Below, in pieces: positions 1 through 5,077 of a stretch of 5,338 nucleotides of DNA; positions within the stretch are counted from its first letter, which is position 1, and every line of letters starts with the position of its first letter. The notes under the pieces are model-generated. The model worked only from the letters and a program-made list of their open reading frames with translations. It ran no database searches and had not been told where the DNA came from. Source of the DNA: an uncultured Bacteroidales bacterium (GTDB lineage: Bacteria > Bacteroidota > Bacteroidia > Bacteroidales > Muribaculaceae); the NCBI GenBank assembly GCA_947177325.1, contig CAMWUH010000160.1:1-5338 (forward strand), in the 5' to 3' direction. Position numbers and translations under genes: made by a program.

Positions 1-341
1 CCGATTTTCCATTTGAAGTTCAAAGGAATATCGATATAGCTGCGGGTTTTATTAACGATTTCAACATCGTTTGTACCCTCAACTTCCTGCTCGATTTTTG
101 CACCGCGCGAAGCATAAAGCACAGATGCGTCCATACCCAAGCCGAGAACTGGCACGGTAAATTCGGCCATCACACCGCCGGTAAAGCCCGCACGGTTATC
201 GCCATCGAGAATATCCTTGTTGAGTTTCAAGCTGTTGACAGCTACACCGGCTTTCACACCGAAACGGAATTGTGCTGAGGCGGGAAGCACGGCTGCCATA
301 GCAACGAGCGCAATAATCAAAATACGTTTGAATGATTTCAT
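1..341 (-). CDS. Outer-membrane beta-barrel protein (porin-family, OMP_b-brl type), N-terminal part only
   Basis: The gene starts at the ATG ending at 341 and runs off the left edge, so only the first 113 residues are visible. Residues 1-23 form a Sec signal peptide (MKSFKR, hydrophobic core, ASA before Q24). The mature part opens with FRFGVKAGVAVNSL, the usual first strand of small Bacteroidetes beta-barrels of the PF13568 kind. Amphipathic strands follow (GFTGGVMAEF, GLGMDASVLYASRG), then SYIDIPLNFKWKIG. The Y-I-[DE]-[IL]-P strand is a hallmark of the family and also occurs in the barrel at 3663-4343. Full-length members have roughly 180-230 residues, so about half is missing. The protein should sit in the outer membrane. 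Its ligand or pore function cannot be inferred. A promoter and a leader of about 150 bases precede it, so it is probably transcribed separately from the gene at 564-1550. Confidence 0.88.
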   Translation of the reverse strand, partial: MKSFKRILIIALVAMAAVLPASAQFRFGVKAGVAVNSLKLNKDILDGDNRAGFTGGVMAEFTVPVLGLGMDASVLYASRGAKIEQEVEGTNDVEIVNKTRSYIDIPLNFKWKI

Positions 342-497
342 AAGCAAATTGTTGATAAATGTGTATGTGAATAAGAATTGAAAACGTGGTGAAGCGTTGT
401 TAACGGTGCGTTCCGGTTGGCTTGCGGCCAAGCCCTCGCGCCTAATAAAGCATAGCGTTTAACATATACTACGATTAACACGCCTCAAATGTTCTTG
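342..497 (-). other. Long 5' leader of the beta-barrel gene with two small hairpins
   Basis: Nothing here is coding. Two stems are visible. GGCTTG/CAAGCC is a perfect 6-bp stem with a four-base loop at 419-434. GCGT-TTAA pairs with TTAA-(C)-ACGC at 455-483, an 8-bp stem with one bulged base and a 12-base loop. Stems of this size can occur by chance, and neither is followed by a T-tract, so no riboswitch or attenuator is claimed. The remaining bases up to 563 are the gap after the helical gene, with no terminator-like hairpin that I could find. Confidence 0.3.
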
Positions 498-528
498 CAA
501 AGTAACAACTTTTTTTCAATTTCTACAA
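498..528 (-). promoter_or_regulatory. Bacteroidetes-type promoter for the partial beta-barrel gene
   Basis: On the minus strand, TTG (528-526) is followed after exactly 20 bases by TTACTTTGC (505-497). This matches the Bacteroidetes pattern TTG-N19/21-TAnnTTTG with one mismatch in the -7 box (TT for TA). Transcription would begin near 490-493, giving a leader of about 150 bases before the ATG at 341. Confidence 0.5.
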
Positions 529-563
529 CCTGCCGCTTAATTTTATCAACCGCAACGCTTATT

Positions 564-1550
564 TCAATCATTTTCTGACTGTAATTCGTCAGGATCGTCA
601 ACTATGATTATCTCAGTGGGAAAAGAATAAAGAATAGCATCCATCAGACGGTTTCCCGCTTCGATTTCCGGCATCTGATCCAACAGGCGCCGCCGTTTTT
701 TATCATCTTCGTTATTCCATCCCGCGGCCTCATTCAATGCAACCTCGCTTTTTTCAAGTGCCATCCGGGTGTTGTAGGTATCTCCGGCGAGATAATAGCA
801 TAGTGCGTCTACAATATATCGGTCGTATAACATCCTATATTTTCGGGCATACTTCTCAAGGCGTCTTATGTTATTGATCTCCTGCTCCGTGATGTTTCCT
901 GAAATTGCTTGGTCGCAACTCATCGCCAATGCTTTGTTAATAAGGCGACTTTCACAGGGTCCAAACCTGCGGTCATATTTTTTATCAGGATTGTCAGCGT
1001 GAAATTGATAGATATCAATCATCAGCTCCCCGGGAGTTGGCTGTCGCAATTCCAAGTAATTATCTACCGCATCATCAACCAGCCTGCGATACCTGTCCCT
1101 GTCATAACCCGCAGCCGGGTGGGCACAAGCCAGCTCAAAATATTGCGCGAGCCATTGCTGAGCTATTGAGTCATTACCTTCTGCATATTTGAGTTCGGCT
1201 TGACGCGCCTCGACAGCATCAAAGAGCTTGTTTGTAGCCAAAAGCGGCTTTATCGCTTCGGAAATCTTTTCTGTTGATTCCCTGATATCGTTTATCAGGC
1301 TGTCGGTATGACTTCTCATCTTCTTACCGAGCGAATCTATGCGGTGATTTTCGAAAGTTATTCCTTGGTTAAAGCCGCGAATCGGGCCTACAGGATGGCC
1401 TGTTATGGGTCGTGCACCGCCGATTTGACTCTGAGAAGTTCTCAATCCCTTTATAGCTTTATAACCGGCTTGTAATGCTTTCGACTGAGATAAAGCCGAG
1501 AAACTGACCGAGCCTATTAACAAAGCTAAGAAAACCGTTAACTTTTTCAT
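564..1550 (-). CDS. Secreted helical protein of unknown function, 328 residues
   Basis: I do not recognise this family. The preferred start is the ATG at 1550 (MKKLTVFLALLIG); an ATG two codons upstream (1556) would only prepend MI. Residues 1-22 are a Sec signal peptide ending ALSQ with no lipobox cysteine, so the product is probably periplasmic or secreted. Residues 23-65 are Gly/Pro/Ser-rich and look disordered. Residues 66-125 are strongly helical and could form a short coiled coil. Residues 126-310 look all-alpha, with repeated aromatic and alanine positions resembling a helical-repeat (TPR-like) fold, though no consensus repeat can be aligned by eye. There are four mature cysteines (142, 199, 212, 251). 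The tail is acidic (DDPDELQSEND). It has its own promoter just upstream and is followed by a gap of over 200 bases, so it is probably monocistronic. Confidence 0.85.
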   Translation of the reverse strand: MKKLTVFLALLIGSVSFSALSQSKALQAGYKAIKGLRTSQSQIGGARPITGHPVGPIRGFNQGITFENHRIDSLGKKMRSHTDSLINDIRESTEKISEAIKPLLATNKLFDAVEARQAELKYAEGNDSIAQQWLAQYFELACAHPAAGYDRDRYRRLVDDAVDNYLELRQPTPGELMIDIYQFHADNPDKKYDRRFGPCESRLINKALAMSCDQAISGNITEQEINNIRRLEKYARKYRMLYDRYIVDALCYYLAGDTYNTRMALEKSEVALNEAAGWNNEDDKKRRRLLDQMPEIEAGNRLMDAILYSFPTEIIIVDDPDELQSEND

Positions 1551-1586
1551 GATCATTCTGAATCTTCAATTGGTTATCAATACCGG

Positions 1587-1620
1587 CAAATATAATATAA
1601 TTCACCGACTTACACCACAA
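1587..1620 (-). promoter_or_regulatory. Promoter of the helical secreted-protein gene
   Basis: The minus strand has a perfect -7 box, TATATTTG followed by C (1594-1587), with a TTG at 1620-1618, 23 bases upstream. That spacing is at the long end for Bacteroidetes. Transcription would start near 1580, about 30 bases before the ATG at 1550. The stretch 1608-1586 (TCGGTG, AATTATAT, then TATATTTGC) is almost the same as one in front of the barrel gene at 4343, which suggests shared control. Confidence 0.6.
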
Positions 1621-1636
1621 TAACGCCAAGAAATAA

Positions 1637-2035
1637 TTAATATTCTCTAACAAACATTGCGTAGGAATGGCCGTTGGTGATGGAAAGTGTTTTGAGATTA
1701 AGATCAAGAATATACATCACAACTCCACCGAATATCAGCCAATCATCATCTATCTGCAACATTCCTCCGGCATCTTCGTTGTAATCAGCTGCAGTAAAGA
1801 TCAATGGATTTGTCCCGGTAGGTTTACCTTGACTGTCGCAGAGTGTATAAGTAGTGCGACCGCCATCGTTGTCAACCGCAATGTACCGATAAGTGCCGGC
1901 CAACGTAGAATCAGTGAATTTCTTGTCGGTCTTAAGCTCATAGCTGTGGTTATAGCGATATTTAATTACCGAGCGAGCTGATACTAACGGAATGGCGATT
2001 ATCAGCATAACCAAACAAAGTAAAAATTTTTTCAT
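1637..2035 (-). CDS. Small secreted beta-rich protein of unknown function, 132 residues
   Basis: I do not recognise this family. The start is the ATG at 2035 (MKKFLLCLVM). Residues 1-20 form a signal peptide with a good cleavage site (VSA before R21). C7 lies inside the hydrophobic core, too early for a lipobox, so this is probably a soluble exported protein rather than a lipoprotein. The mature 112 residues alternate polar and hydrophobic positions, as in a small beta-sandwich or barrel. Examples are GTYRYIAVDND (47-57), TTYTLCDSQGK (61-71) and WLIFGGVVMYIL (99-110). One cysteine remains in the mature chain (C66). It follows the thioredoxin-like gene by 53 bases in the same direction, so co-transcription is likely. 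An unusually clear ribosome binding site stands in front of it. Confidence 0.8.
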   Translation of the reverse strand: MKKFLLCLVMLIIAIPLVSARSVIKYRYNHSYELKTDKKFTDSTLAGTYRYIAVDNDGGRTTYTLCDSQGKPTGTNPLIFTAADYNEDAGGMLQIDDDWLIFGGVVMYILDLNLKTLSITNGHSYAMFVREY

Positions 2036-2043
2036 CTTAAAAA

Positions 2044-2050
2044 CCTCTTT
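2044..2050 (-). promoter_or_regulatory. Shine-Dalgarno-like ribosome binding site
   Basis: AAAGAGG on the minus strand ends 8 bases before the ATG at 2035. This fixes the start and is notable because I see no comparable site before the other genes here, as is normal in Bacteroidetes. Confidence 0.4.
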
Positions 2051-2088
2051 AATGATTAGAAAAATAATCCTATTTGTGCGACCAAATC

Positions 2089-2571
2089 CTATTTTAAAAA
2101 CTCATTTAGCAATCTATCTACATCCTCAGGCTGGTCCTTTCTAAATCCTCTAACAAATTTTGTACGCCCTTCGGGATTGATAAAAATGATATATGGGACA
2201 CTATCTCCTTCGAATTGAGCTCTCTTACAAAAATCTTTATACCACACAGTATTCCAATCATCATCCACTCTATATTCAACAAATGTCGCATTGGGATTAT
2301 GTTTTAAAAAATATCGTTGCAGGTAATCAGATGCGAATAAACCTACTCGGCATGCTTTTGTAGAAGTTAATACAACTAAGGGTTTCCCGGTCAAATTAAT
2401 GTTTGATGCGTAAGGATCAACCAGTTTTTTCATATAATCGGTGGTCACTCGTTCGAGAGGCAAATATTTACTTCCGGTAGCAGCTCCTTCAGAAGTAGTT
2501 TGAGAAGACGCATGTTGGCAACCTAAAATTACAGCAAGAAAAGAAATAATAAAAGGAATAATTTTTTTCAT
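2089..2571 (-). CDS. Thioredoxin-fold lipoprotein with degenerate active site (CXXG)
   Basis: The start is the ATG at 2571. Residues 1-17 are a hydrophobic leader, and ILGC18 fits a lipobox, so the protein is probably lipid-anchored. The next residues (QHASSQ) lack the acidic surface-export signature, so a periplasmic face is more likely. Residues 62-150 look like a thioredoxin fold: a first strand (KPLVVLTS, 63-70), the active-site position (KACRVG), a helix (SDYLQRYF), a strand (ATFVEYRVD), and VPYIIFINPEGR (125-136) with the expected cis-proline at P126 and the following strand turn. In typical thioredoxins the motif is WCXXC; here it is C74-R-V-G77 with no preceding tryptophan. The resolving cysteine is therefore missing, and a normal disulfide oxidoreductase cycle is unlikely unless C115 substitutes. 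The gene is visibly more AT-rich than the barrel gene at 3663-4343. It probably forms an operon with the gene at 1637-2035. Confidence 0.85.
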   Translation of the reverse strand: MKKIIPFIISFLAVILGCQHASSQTTSEGAATGSKYLPLERVTTDYMKKLVDPYASNINLTGKPLVVLTSTKACRVGLFASDYLQRYFLKHNPNATFVEYRVDDDWNTVWYKDFCKRAQFEGDSVPYIIFINPEGRTKFVRGFRKDQPEDVDRLLNEFLK

Positions 2572-2612
2572 AATTAAAGTTTTTTGAAATAAAGCTGAAA
2601 AAGATAAATGCC

Positions 2613-2620
2613 CAAATATT
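2613..2620 (-). promoter_or_regulatory. Possible -7 box for the thioredoxin-like gene
   Basis: AATATTTG on the minus strand matches TAnnTTTG except at the first base and would start transcription about 35 bases before the ATG at 2571. No convincing TTG lies at the right distance upstream, so this is a weak call, supported mainly by the hairpin at 2646-2689 separating this gene from the one before it. Confidence 0.25.
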
Positions 2621-2645
2621 TACCCTGATTATTGTTAAAGAATTA

Positions 2646-2689
2646 GTCGGGAGGGTGCAGTAGCTGATATCGCCCGCACCTCTCCTGAC
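2646..2689 (-). terminator. Strong hairpin after the lipocalin-like gene, probable terminator
   Basis: The arms at 2646-2658 and 2676-2689 pair over 13 base pairs, including one G-T pair and one bulged base, around a 17-base loop. It lies 33 bases past the stop of the lipocalin-like gene. The bases after it on the minus strand (TAATTCTTTAAC) are AT-rich but not a true T-run. It could be a weak intrinsic terminator, an RNA-stability hairpin or a protein-binding site. Confidence 0.5.
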
Positions 2690-2721
2690 CATTCCATAAA
2701 TAATTATCTCAAACTCAAAGT

Positions 2722-3225
2722 TTACAAGCCTTTGACAACGAGCTTCACGGCATTTTCTATGGCTGCAGTAGTCGCGTTTTCAACATAGGCGGGAGCCGAT
2801 GAGCGACCGGCACGGCTGTATGTTGTCCACGCCTTCATGTTATAACCTTGATAGTCTATATTCATATAGAGGGTCATGTTTGAGCCCTTGAAGCTGACTT
2901 CCATCCACCATTCTTCATTTTCGTAGTAAGGAAGAAGGATTTTGTTACCTTTAACGGTGAACGGCTGACCGTTGACTCTCTCGCCGTCAAATCTTAACAC
3001 TTCATCGTAGAATTGATCGTAACCGGTATTATGTTTTATGTCGTCGATATCCAATTCAATGGTCTGCCCCATTGCTTCAATTTTCATTGATTCGAAATTC
3101 CATGTACCCTGGAGTTTTTCGATGAGATCATCCCCTTTGGGTTCATCATCGTCACCGCATGAAGTGAAACCGACTGCCATTACGACAATCAAGGCCATGT
3201 AGAAAAAGTTTACAAATTTTTTCAT
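2722..3225 (-). CDS. Surface lipoprotein with lipocalin-like domain, 167 residues
   Basis: The start is the ATG at 3225. Residues 1-22 are a type II signal peptide with the lipobox FTSC23. The lipid-anchored cysteine is followed at once by GDDDE, the acidic signature known to send Bacteroidetes lipoproteins to the outer face of the outer membrane. Residues 34-140 resemble the small lipocalin-like domains common in Bacteroidales: LQGTWNFES (38-46) carries the G-T-W of the first strand, followed by a series of strands (EVLRFDGERV, QPFTVKGNKILLPY, EEWWMEVSFKG, NMTLYMNIDYQ). The C-terminal 25 residues are alanine- and valine-rich and probably helical (AIENAVKLVVKGL). C23 is the only cysteine. The ligand is unknown. 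It follows the tyrosine-rich gene by 56 bases without an obvious promoter or terminator between them, so it is probably the last gene of the barrel operon. Confidence 0.87.
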   Translation of the reverse strand: MKKFVNFFYMALIVVMAVGFTSCGDDDEPKGDDLIEKLQGTWNFESMKIEAMGQTIELDIDDIKHNTGYDQFYDEVLRFDGERVNGQPFTVKGNKILLPYYENEEWWMEVSFKGSNMTLYMNIDYQGYNMKAWTTYSRAGRSSAPAYVENATTAAIENAVKLVVKGL

Positions 3226-3281
3226 CGTTGTTTAATTTAGAGTTTAAATTGTTTTTTTTAGTTTATTTCAGTGGAGAATAA

Positions 3282-3650
3282 TTACCATTGAGGCACATCT
3301 AAATAATAGTTTTTTTTGTCTATAACAACAGATGCATTGTACCCATAGCGAGAAGCAGGAATTACACTATAATAATTCCCGGAATAATATACGCGATACA
3401 ACATTCGCTCACCAAGATAAATAACATAGAGAGTTGCTGGTAATCTTTGTGAATACCTCTTCGCGATACCCTCCTGGTTAACATAATATTCTCTGTAAAG
3501 TTCAACGCCGCCGATTTCAATCCACTCGTTTTCAGACGCAGAGGCTTCTGCTGGTGAAGCAAGAGGGGCTGCAGATGCAAAGGAGCGAGCATCGTCGGCC
3601 GCCACCGACAAAAGAACGGTCGCAAATAAAATAGCTAATTTATGTTTCAT
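3282..3650 (-). CDS. Small tyrosine-rich secreted protein, 122 residues
   Basis: I do not recognise this family. The start chosen is the ATG at 3650 (MKHKLAILFA); a TTG three codons upstream is possible but unnecessary. Residues 1-18 form a signal peptide ending SVAA. Residues 19-40 are an Ala/Ser/Pro-rich linker (SFASAAPLASPAEASASE). The folded part, 42-122, opens with EWIEIGGVELYREYY and consists of short beta-strands. It contains 15 tyrosines, many paired (YY at 55-56, 88-89, 93-94, 115-116), and no cysteine. The chain ends LDVPQW. Only 12 bases separate its start from the stop of the upstream barrel gene, so the two are almost certainly co-transcribed, and it may act with the barrel at the outer membrane. 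That partnership is inferred from position only. Confidence 0.8.
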   Translation of the reverse strand: MKHKLAILFATVLLSVAADDARSFASAAPLASPAEASASENEWIEIGGVELYREYYVNQEGIAKRYSQRLPATLYVIYLGERMLYRVYYSGNYYSVIPASRYGYNASVVIDKKNYYLDVPQW

Positions 3651-3662
3651 TATATTCAATAC

Positions 3663-4343
3663 TTAGAAAGTATAGAACTTATAGCCGAGGTTGATCATGA
3701 AGTTGCTGTTGCCGAGATTGCCACCGCTATCGGGCCAGATGTTGACGGCCGATACTTCATAAGCGAGTCCTGCTGAAAAGCGATCTTTCCAAATCACTTC
3801 CGGACCGAAACGGAAACCGAAATCAAACCGGCTCCACTGTCCATCCTTGCCGAATAGGTTGTATTCGATCTTGGAATCATGAGTAGCACCTCCGCCATGT
3901 TTTTTAATGTCCTTACCGTGAACACCGACAGCAAAGTAAGGGCCGAAATCAAATTGCAATCTGATGTCGGTATTGAGCTGATAGCGATATGACGCCATAA
4001 TGGGAAGTTCGATATATCCGGGGTTATAGGTTACTTCGAGAGTTCCGCCAAAAGCACCGTCGCTCTTGTGATGATTACCCTTCATGGTATAAAACAACCC
4101 GGCTTTAACCGACAGAGAAGTGAAAATAGGTTTCTCTGCCATAACGCCGATGTTAATGCCGGCTTTGGCACCACTCCAGGAATCTCCTCCACGGAAGTCA
4201 CTGATGTTGAGGCCAAAATTTCCGGTGAGCGTGATTCCCTCGGTTGATCGGGTTGAATCCCACCATTTGGTCTGAGCCGAAGCTACAGAAGCTGATGCCG
4301 CCAAAGTCAAGGCAATCAGCGAGATGCGCAATCGATTGAGCAT
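3663..4343 (-). CDS. Outer-membrane beta-barrel protein (porin-family, OMP_b-brl type), 226 residues
   Basis: The start is the ATG at 4343; no in-frame ATG lies just upstream and no Shine-Dalgarno site is visible. Residues 1-23 are a Sec signal peptide (ASA before Q24). The rest looks like eight or so amphipathic transmembrane strands: GITLTGNFGLNISDF, AKAGINIGVMAE, SLSVKAGLFYTMKG, GYIELPIMASYRYQL (with the Y-I-E-[IL]-P signature of PF13568-type barrels), IRLQFDFGPYFAVGVHG, SRFDFGFRFGPEVIW, FSAGLAYEVSAV, and NSNFMINLGYKFYTF. It ends in phenylalanine, as expected for recognition by the BAM machinery. There is no OmpA-type peptidoglycan-binding domain. It is the first gene of a likely three-gene unit with the tyrosine-rich protein and the lipocalin-like lipoprotein. 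Its substrate or receptor role is unknown. Confidence 0.9.
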   Translation of the reverse strand: MLNRLRISLIALTLAASASVASAQTKWWDSTRSTEGITLTGNFGLNISDFRGGDSWSGAKAGINIGVMAEKPIFTSLSVKAGLFYTMKGNHHKSDGAFGGTLEVTYNPGYIELPIMASYRYQLNTDIRLQFDFGPYFAVGVHGKDIKKHGGGATHDSKIEYNLFGKDGQWSRFDFGFRFGPEVIWKDRFSAGLAYEVSAVNIWPDSGGNLGNSNFMINLGYKFYTF

Positions 4344-4502
4344 AGCAATAAATGATTGTGCCGCCGGGCTCCATCGTTGGCCTATTTTTTAAGGATTGAT
4401 TAAAATAAAAAAAGCGCGAGAGCCTTACTATTGCCCGTTCCGCTTGTTGAGGCCCTGGAATTGCCCATCTCAGTAGAACGAGCAAATTTGCAGAGACCTC
4501 AC
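4344..4502 (-). other. Long 5' leader of the barrel gene
   Basis: About 150 bases lie between the presumed transcription start (near 4497) and the ATG at 4343. No gene is supported. Two things are visible: the perfect 10-bp palindrome GCAAATTTGC at 4482-4491, just inside the presumed transcript, and a seven-base T-run on the minus strand (4413-4407) continuing as ATTTTA. The T-run has no strong stem before it, only AAGCG/CGCTT across a long loop. If it terminates anything, it would be RNA started at the promoter at 4759-4789. Confidence 0.3.
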
Positions 4503-4526
4503 GCAAATATGATATAATTGCACCGA
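4503..4526 (-). promoter_or_regulatory. Promoter box upstream of the barrel operon
   Basis: The -7 box CATATTTG followed by C (4511-4504) differs from TAnnTTTG in one base. No TTG stands at the usual -33 position. The box is nearly identical to the promoter of the gene at 564-1550: TCGGTG, then C in this copy only, then AATTATAT, then one variable base, then ATATTTGC. A second TCGGTGC lies 29 bases further upstream (4555-4549), which could be a regulator half-site. Confidence 0.5.
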
Positions 4527-4753
4527 GCCACGCATATCGCTATGCATCGCACCGACACAATATTATTAACGGCCGACTTGCGCCGTCGCAACATATCATA
4601 TCCAATGAAGCATCTACCCATTTGCTTCATTCCTGACTGAGATTGAAGTTTTCCAGGTTTCAACAAGCCAAGAAAGAGCGTCGAGTACACGCCTTTATCA
4701 AAAAATGTCGCCCCACCCGCTAATCTCCGCGGAGATCCCTGCGGCGAGACTTT
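4527..4753 (-). ncRNA. Candidate structured non-coding RNA with serial hairpins
   Basis: A good promoter (4759-4789) should start minus-strand RNA near 4752, but no believable protein follows for 400 bases. The stretch instead holds six successive inverted repeats: a composite stem TCGCC/GGCGA at 4708-4747 enclosing the 14-bp palindrome ATCTCCGCGGAGAT (4723-4736); an 8-bp stem with one bulge at 4673-4696; a 6-bp stem including one G-T pair at 4643-4663; a perfect 9-bp stem (AATGAAGCA/TGCTTCATT) at 4604-4631; and 5-bp tetraloop stems at 4578-4591 and 4532-4545. The 5-bp stems are expected by chance; the 9-bp stem, the bulged 8-bp stem and the palindrome are not. A T6 run at 4705-4700 could end a short form of about 50 bases, in which case 4700-4753 is a small RNA or simply a terminator. 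I do not recognise any known RNA family. The 3' end is undetermined. Confidence 0.35.
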
Positions 4754-4758
4754 CACTG

Positions 4759-4789
4759 CAAAATTATACTTTATTTTTTTATCTCACAA
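4759..4789 (-). promoter_or_regulatory. Strong Bacteroidetes-type promoter with no protein gene directly after it
   Basis: On the minus strand, TTG (4789-4787), a spacer of exactly 20 bases and TAATTTTGC (4766-4758) match the consensus TTG-N19/21-TAnnTTTG perfectly. The -33 element overlaps the end of the 72-residue ORF. Transcription should start near 4752 and run into the hairpin-rich region, and possibly on into the barrel operon. Confidence 0.55.
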
Positions 4790-4989
4790 CTAATTGCCTG
4801 ATATTTTTCAAACTTACACGTAAGAAAGTTTCCAGTAAGAAGTGGCAACAGTTTTTTGGCTCCTTTTACCTGACCTGAAGCCGAAACCAATGACGCGAAA
4901 AATGTCATCCCGATCAACAATGCTAACATTCTTGATTTCTTTCGATTAGCGGGGTACTTTGCATCGCAAATGCAATCTTGTTTCATCAT
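4771..4989 (-). CDS. Possible small secreted protein, 72 residues
   Basis: I do not recognise this product. The reading frame starts with two ATGs (4989, 4986). A third start at 4929 (M21) would give a cleaner signal peptide: MLALLIGMTFFASLVSASGQ, cleaved around SAS or SGQ, with KKSR as the positive region if translation begins further upstream. The remaining 30 or so residues (VKGAKKLLPLLTGNFL onward, ending CEIKK) are basic, with two cysteines seven and more residues from the end. The mature peptide is very short, so this may be a small exported peptide or the surviving front of a longer, broken gene. The stop is followed by a promoter box and hairpins rather than a continuing frame. The export signal is the main reason to keep it. 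Confidence 0.45.
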   Translation of the reverse strand: MMKQDCICDAKYPANRKKSRMLALLIGMTFFASLVSASGQVKGAKKLLPLLTGNFLTCKFEKYQAISCEIKK

Positions 4990-5049
4990 TTTCGCAAGTT
5001 TTTTATTTCAGAGGGGATATTTTGAGATTTTTCCGGTTTCTTGACATGC

Positions 5050-5057
5050 TATCTTTG
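5050..5057 (+). promoter_or_regulatory. Plus-strand -7 promoter box
   Basis: TATCTTTG followed by C is a perfect TAnnTTTG match on the plus strand. The nearest TTTG upstream (5021-5024) is 25 bases away, which is too far for a normal -33 element. RNA would begin near 5063, inside the 16-bp palindrome, and could end at the small terminator near 5129. No plus-strand gene is seen. Confidence 0.35.
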
Positions 5058-5060
5058 CAA

Positions 5061-5076
5061 TTGAAAAGCTTTTCAA
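5061..5076. promoter_or_regulatory. 16-bp perfect palindrome, possible operator
   Basis: TTGAAAAGCTTTTCAA reads the same on both strands. It sits between a plus-strand -7 box (5050-5057) and a minus-strand -7 box (5085-5078), covering both predicted transcription starts, as an operator for a dimeric repressor would. No regulator gene is in the window. Confidence 0.4.
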
Positions 5077-5077
5077 C

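Noticed and set aside
909..1169. Plus-strand frames opposite the minus-strand genes (also 1667-1981)
   Set aside because: They lie wholly antisense to supported genes and show no domain or signal; they are shadows.
1459..1707. 82-codon minus-strand frame bridging two genes
   Set aside because: It overlaps two signal-peptide genes out of frame and runs through the promoter at 1587-1620.
2066..2094. Direct repeat AATCCTATTT, two copies 19 bases apart
   Set aside because: Only two short AT-rich copies, one overlapping a stop codon; likely chance.
3651..3659. TTG start three codons before the tyrosine-rich gene's ATG
   Set aside because: The ATG at 3650 gives a normal signal peptide and proper spacing from the upstream stop.
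4198..4506. 102-codon minus-strand reading frame overlapping the barrel gene
   Set aside because: Its last half lies out of frame within the well-supported barrel gene, and its start is a GTG inside the promoter region.
4617..4642. Weak resemblance to the conserved SRP RNA loop (GTCAGG then GAAGCA)
   Set aside because: The GGAA tetraloop and flanking pairing are missing, and the bases belong to the perfect 9-bp stem at 4604-4631.
4499..4756. 85-codon minus-strand reading frame starting with GTG
   Set aside because: It has no export signal or recognisable domain, and it spans a promoter box at its 3' end and several inverted repeats. Its translation looks like read-through of non-coding sequence.
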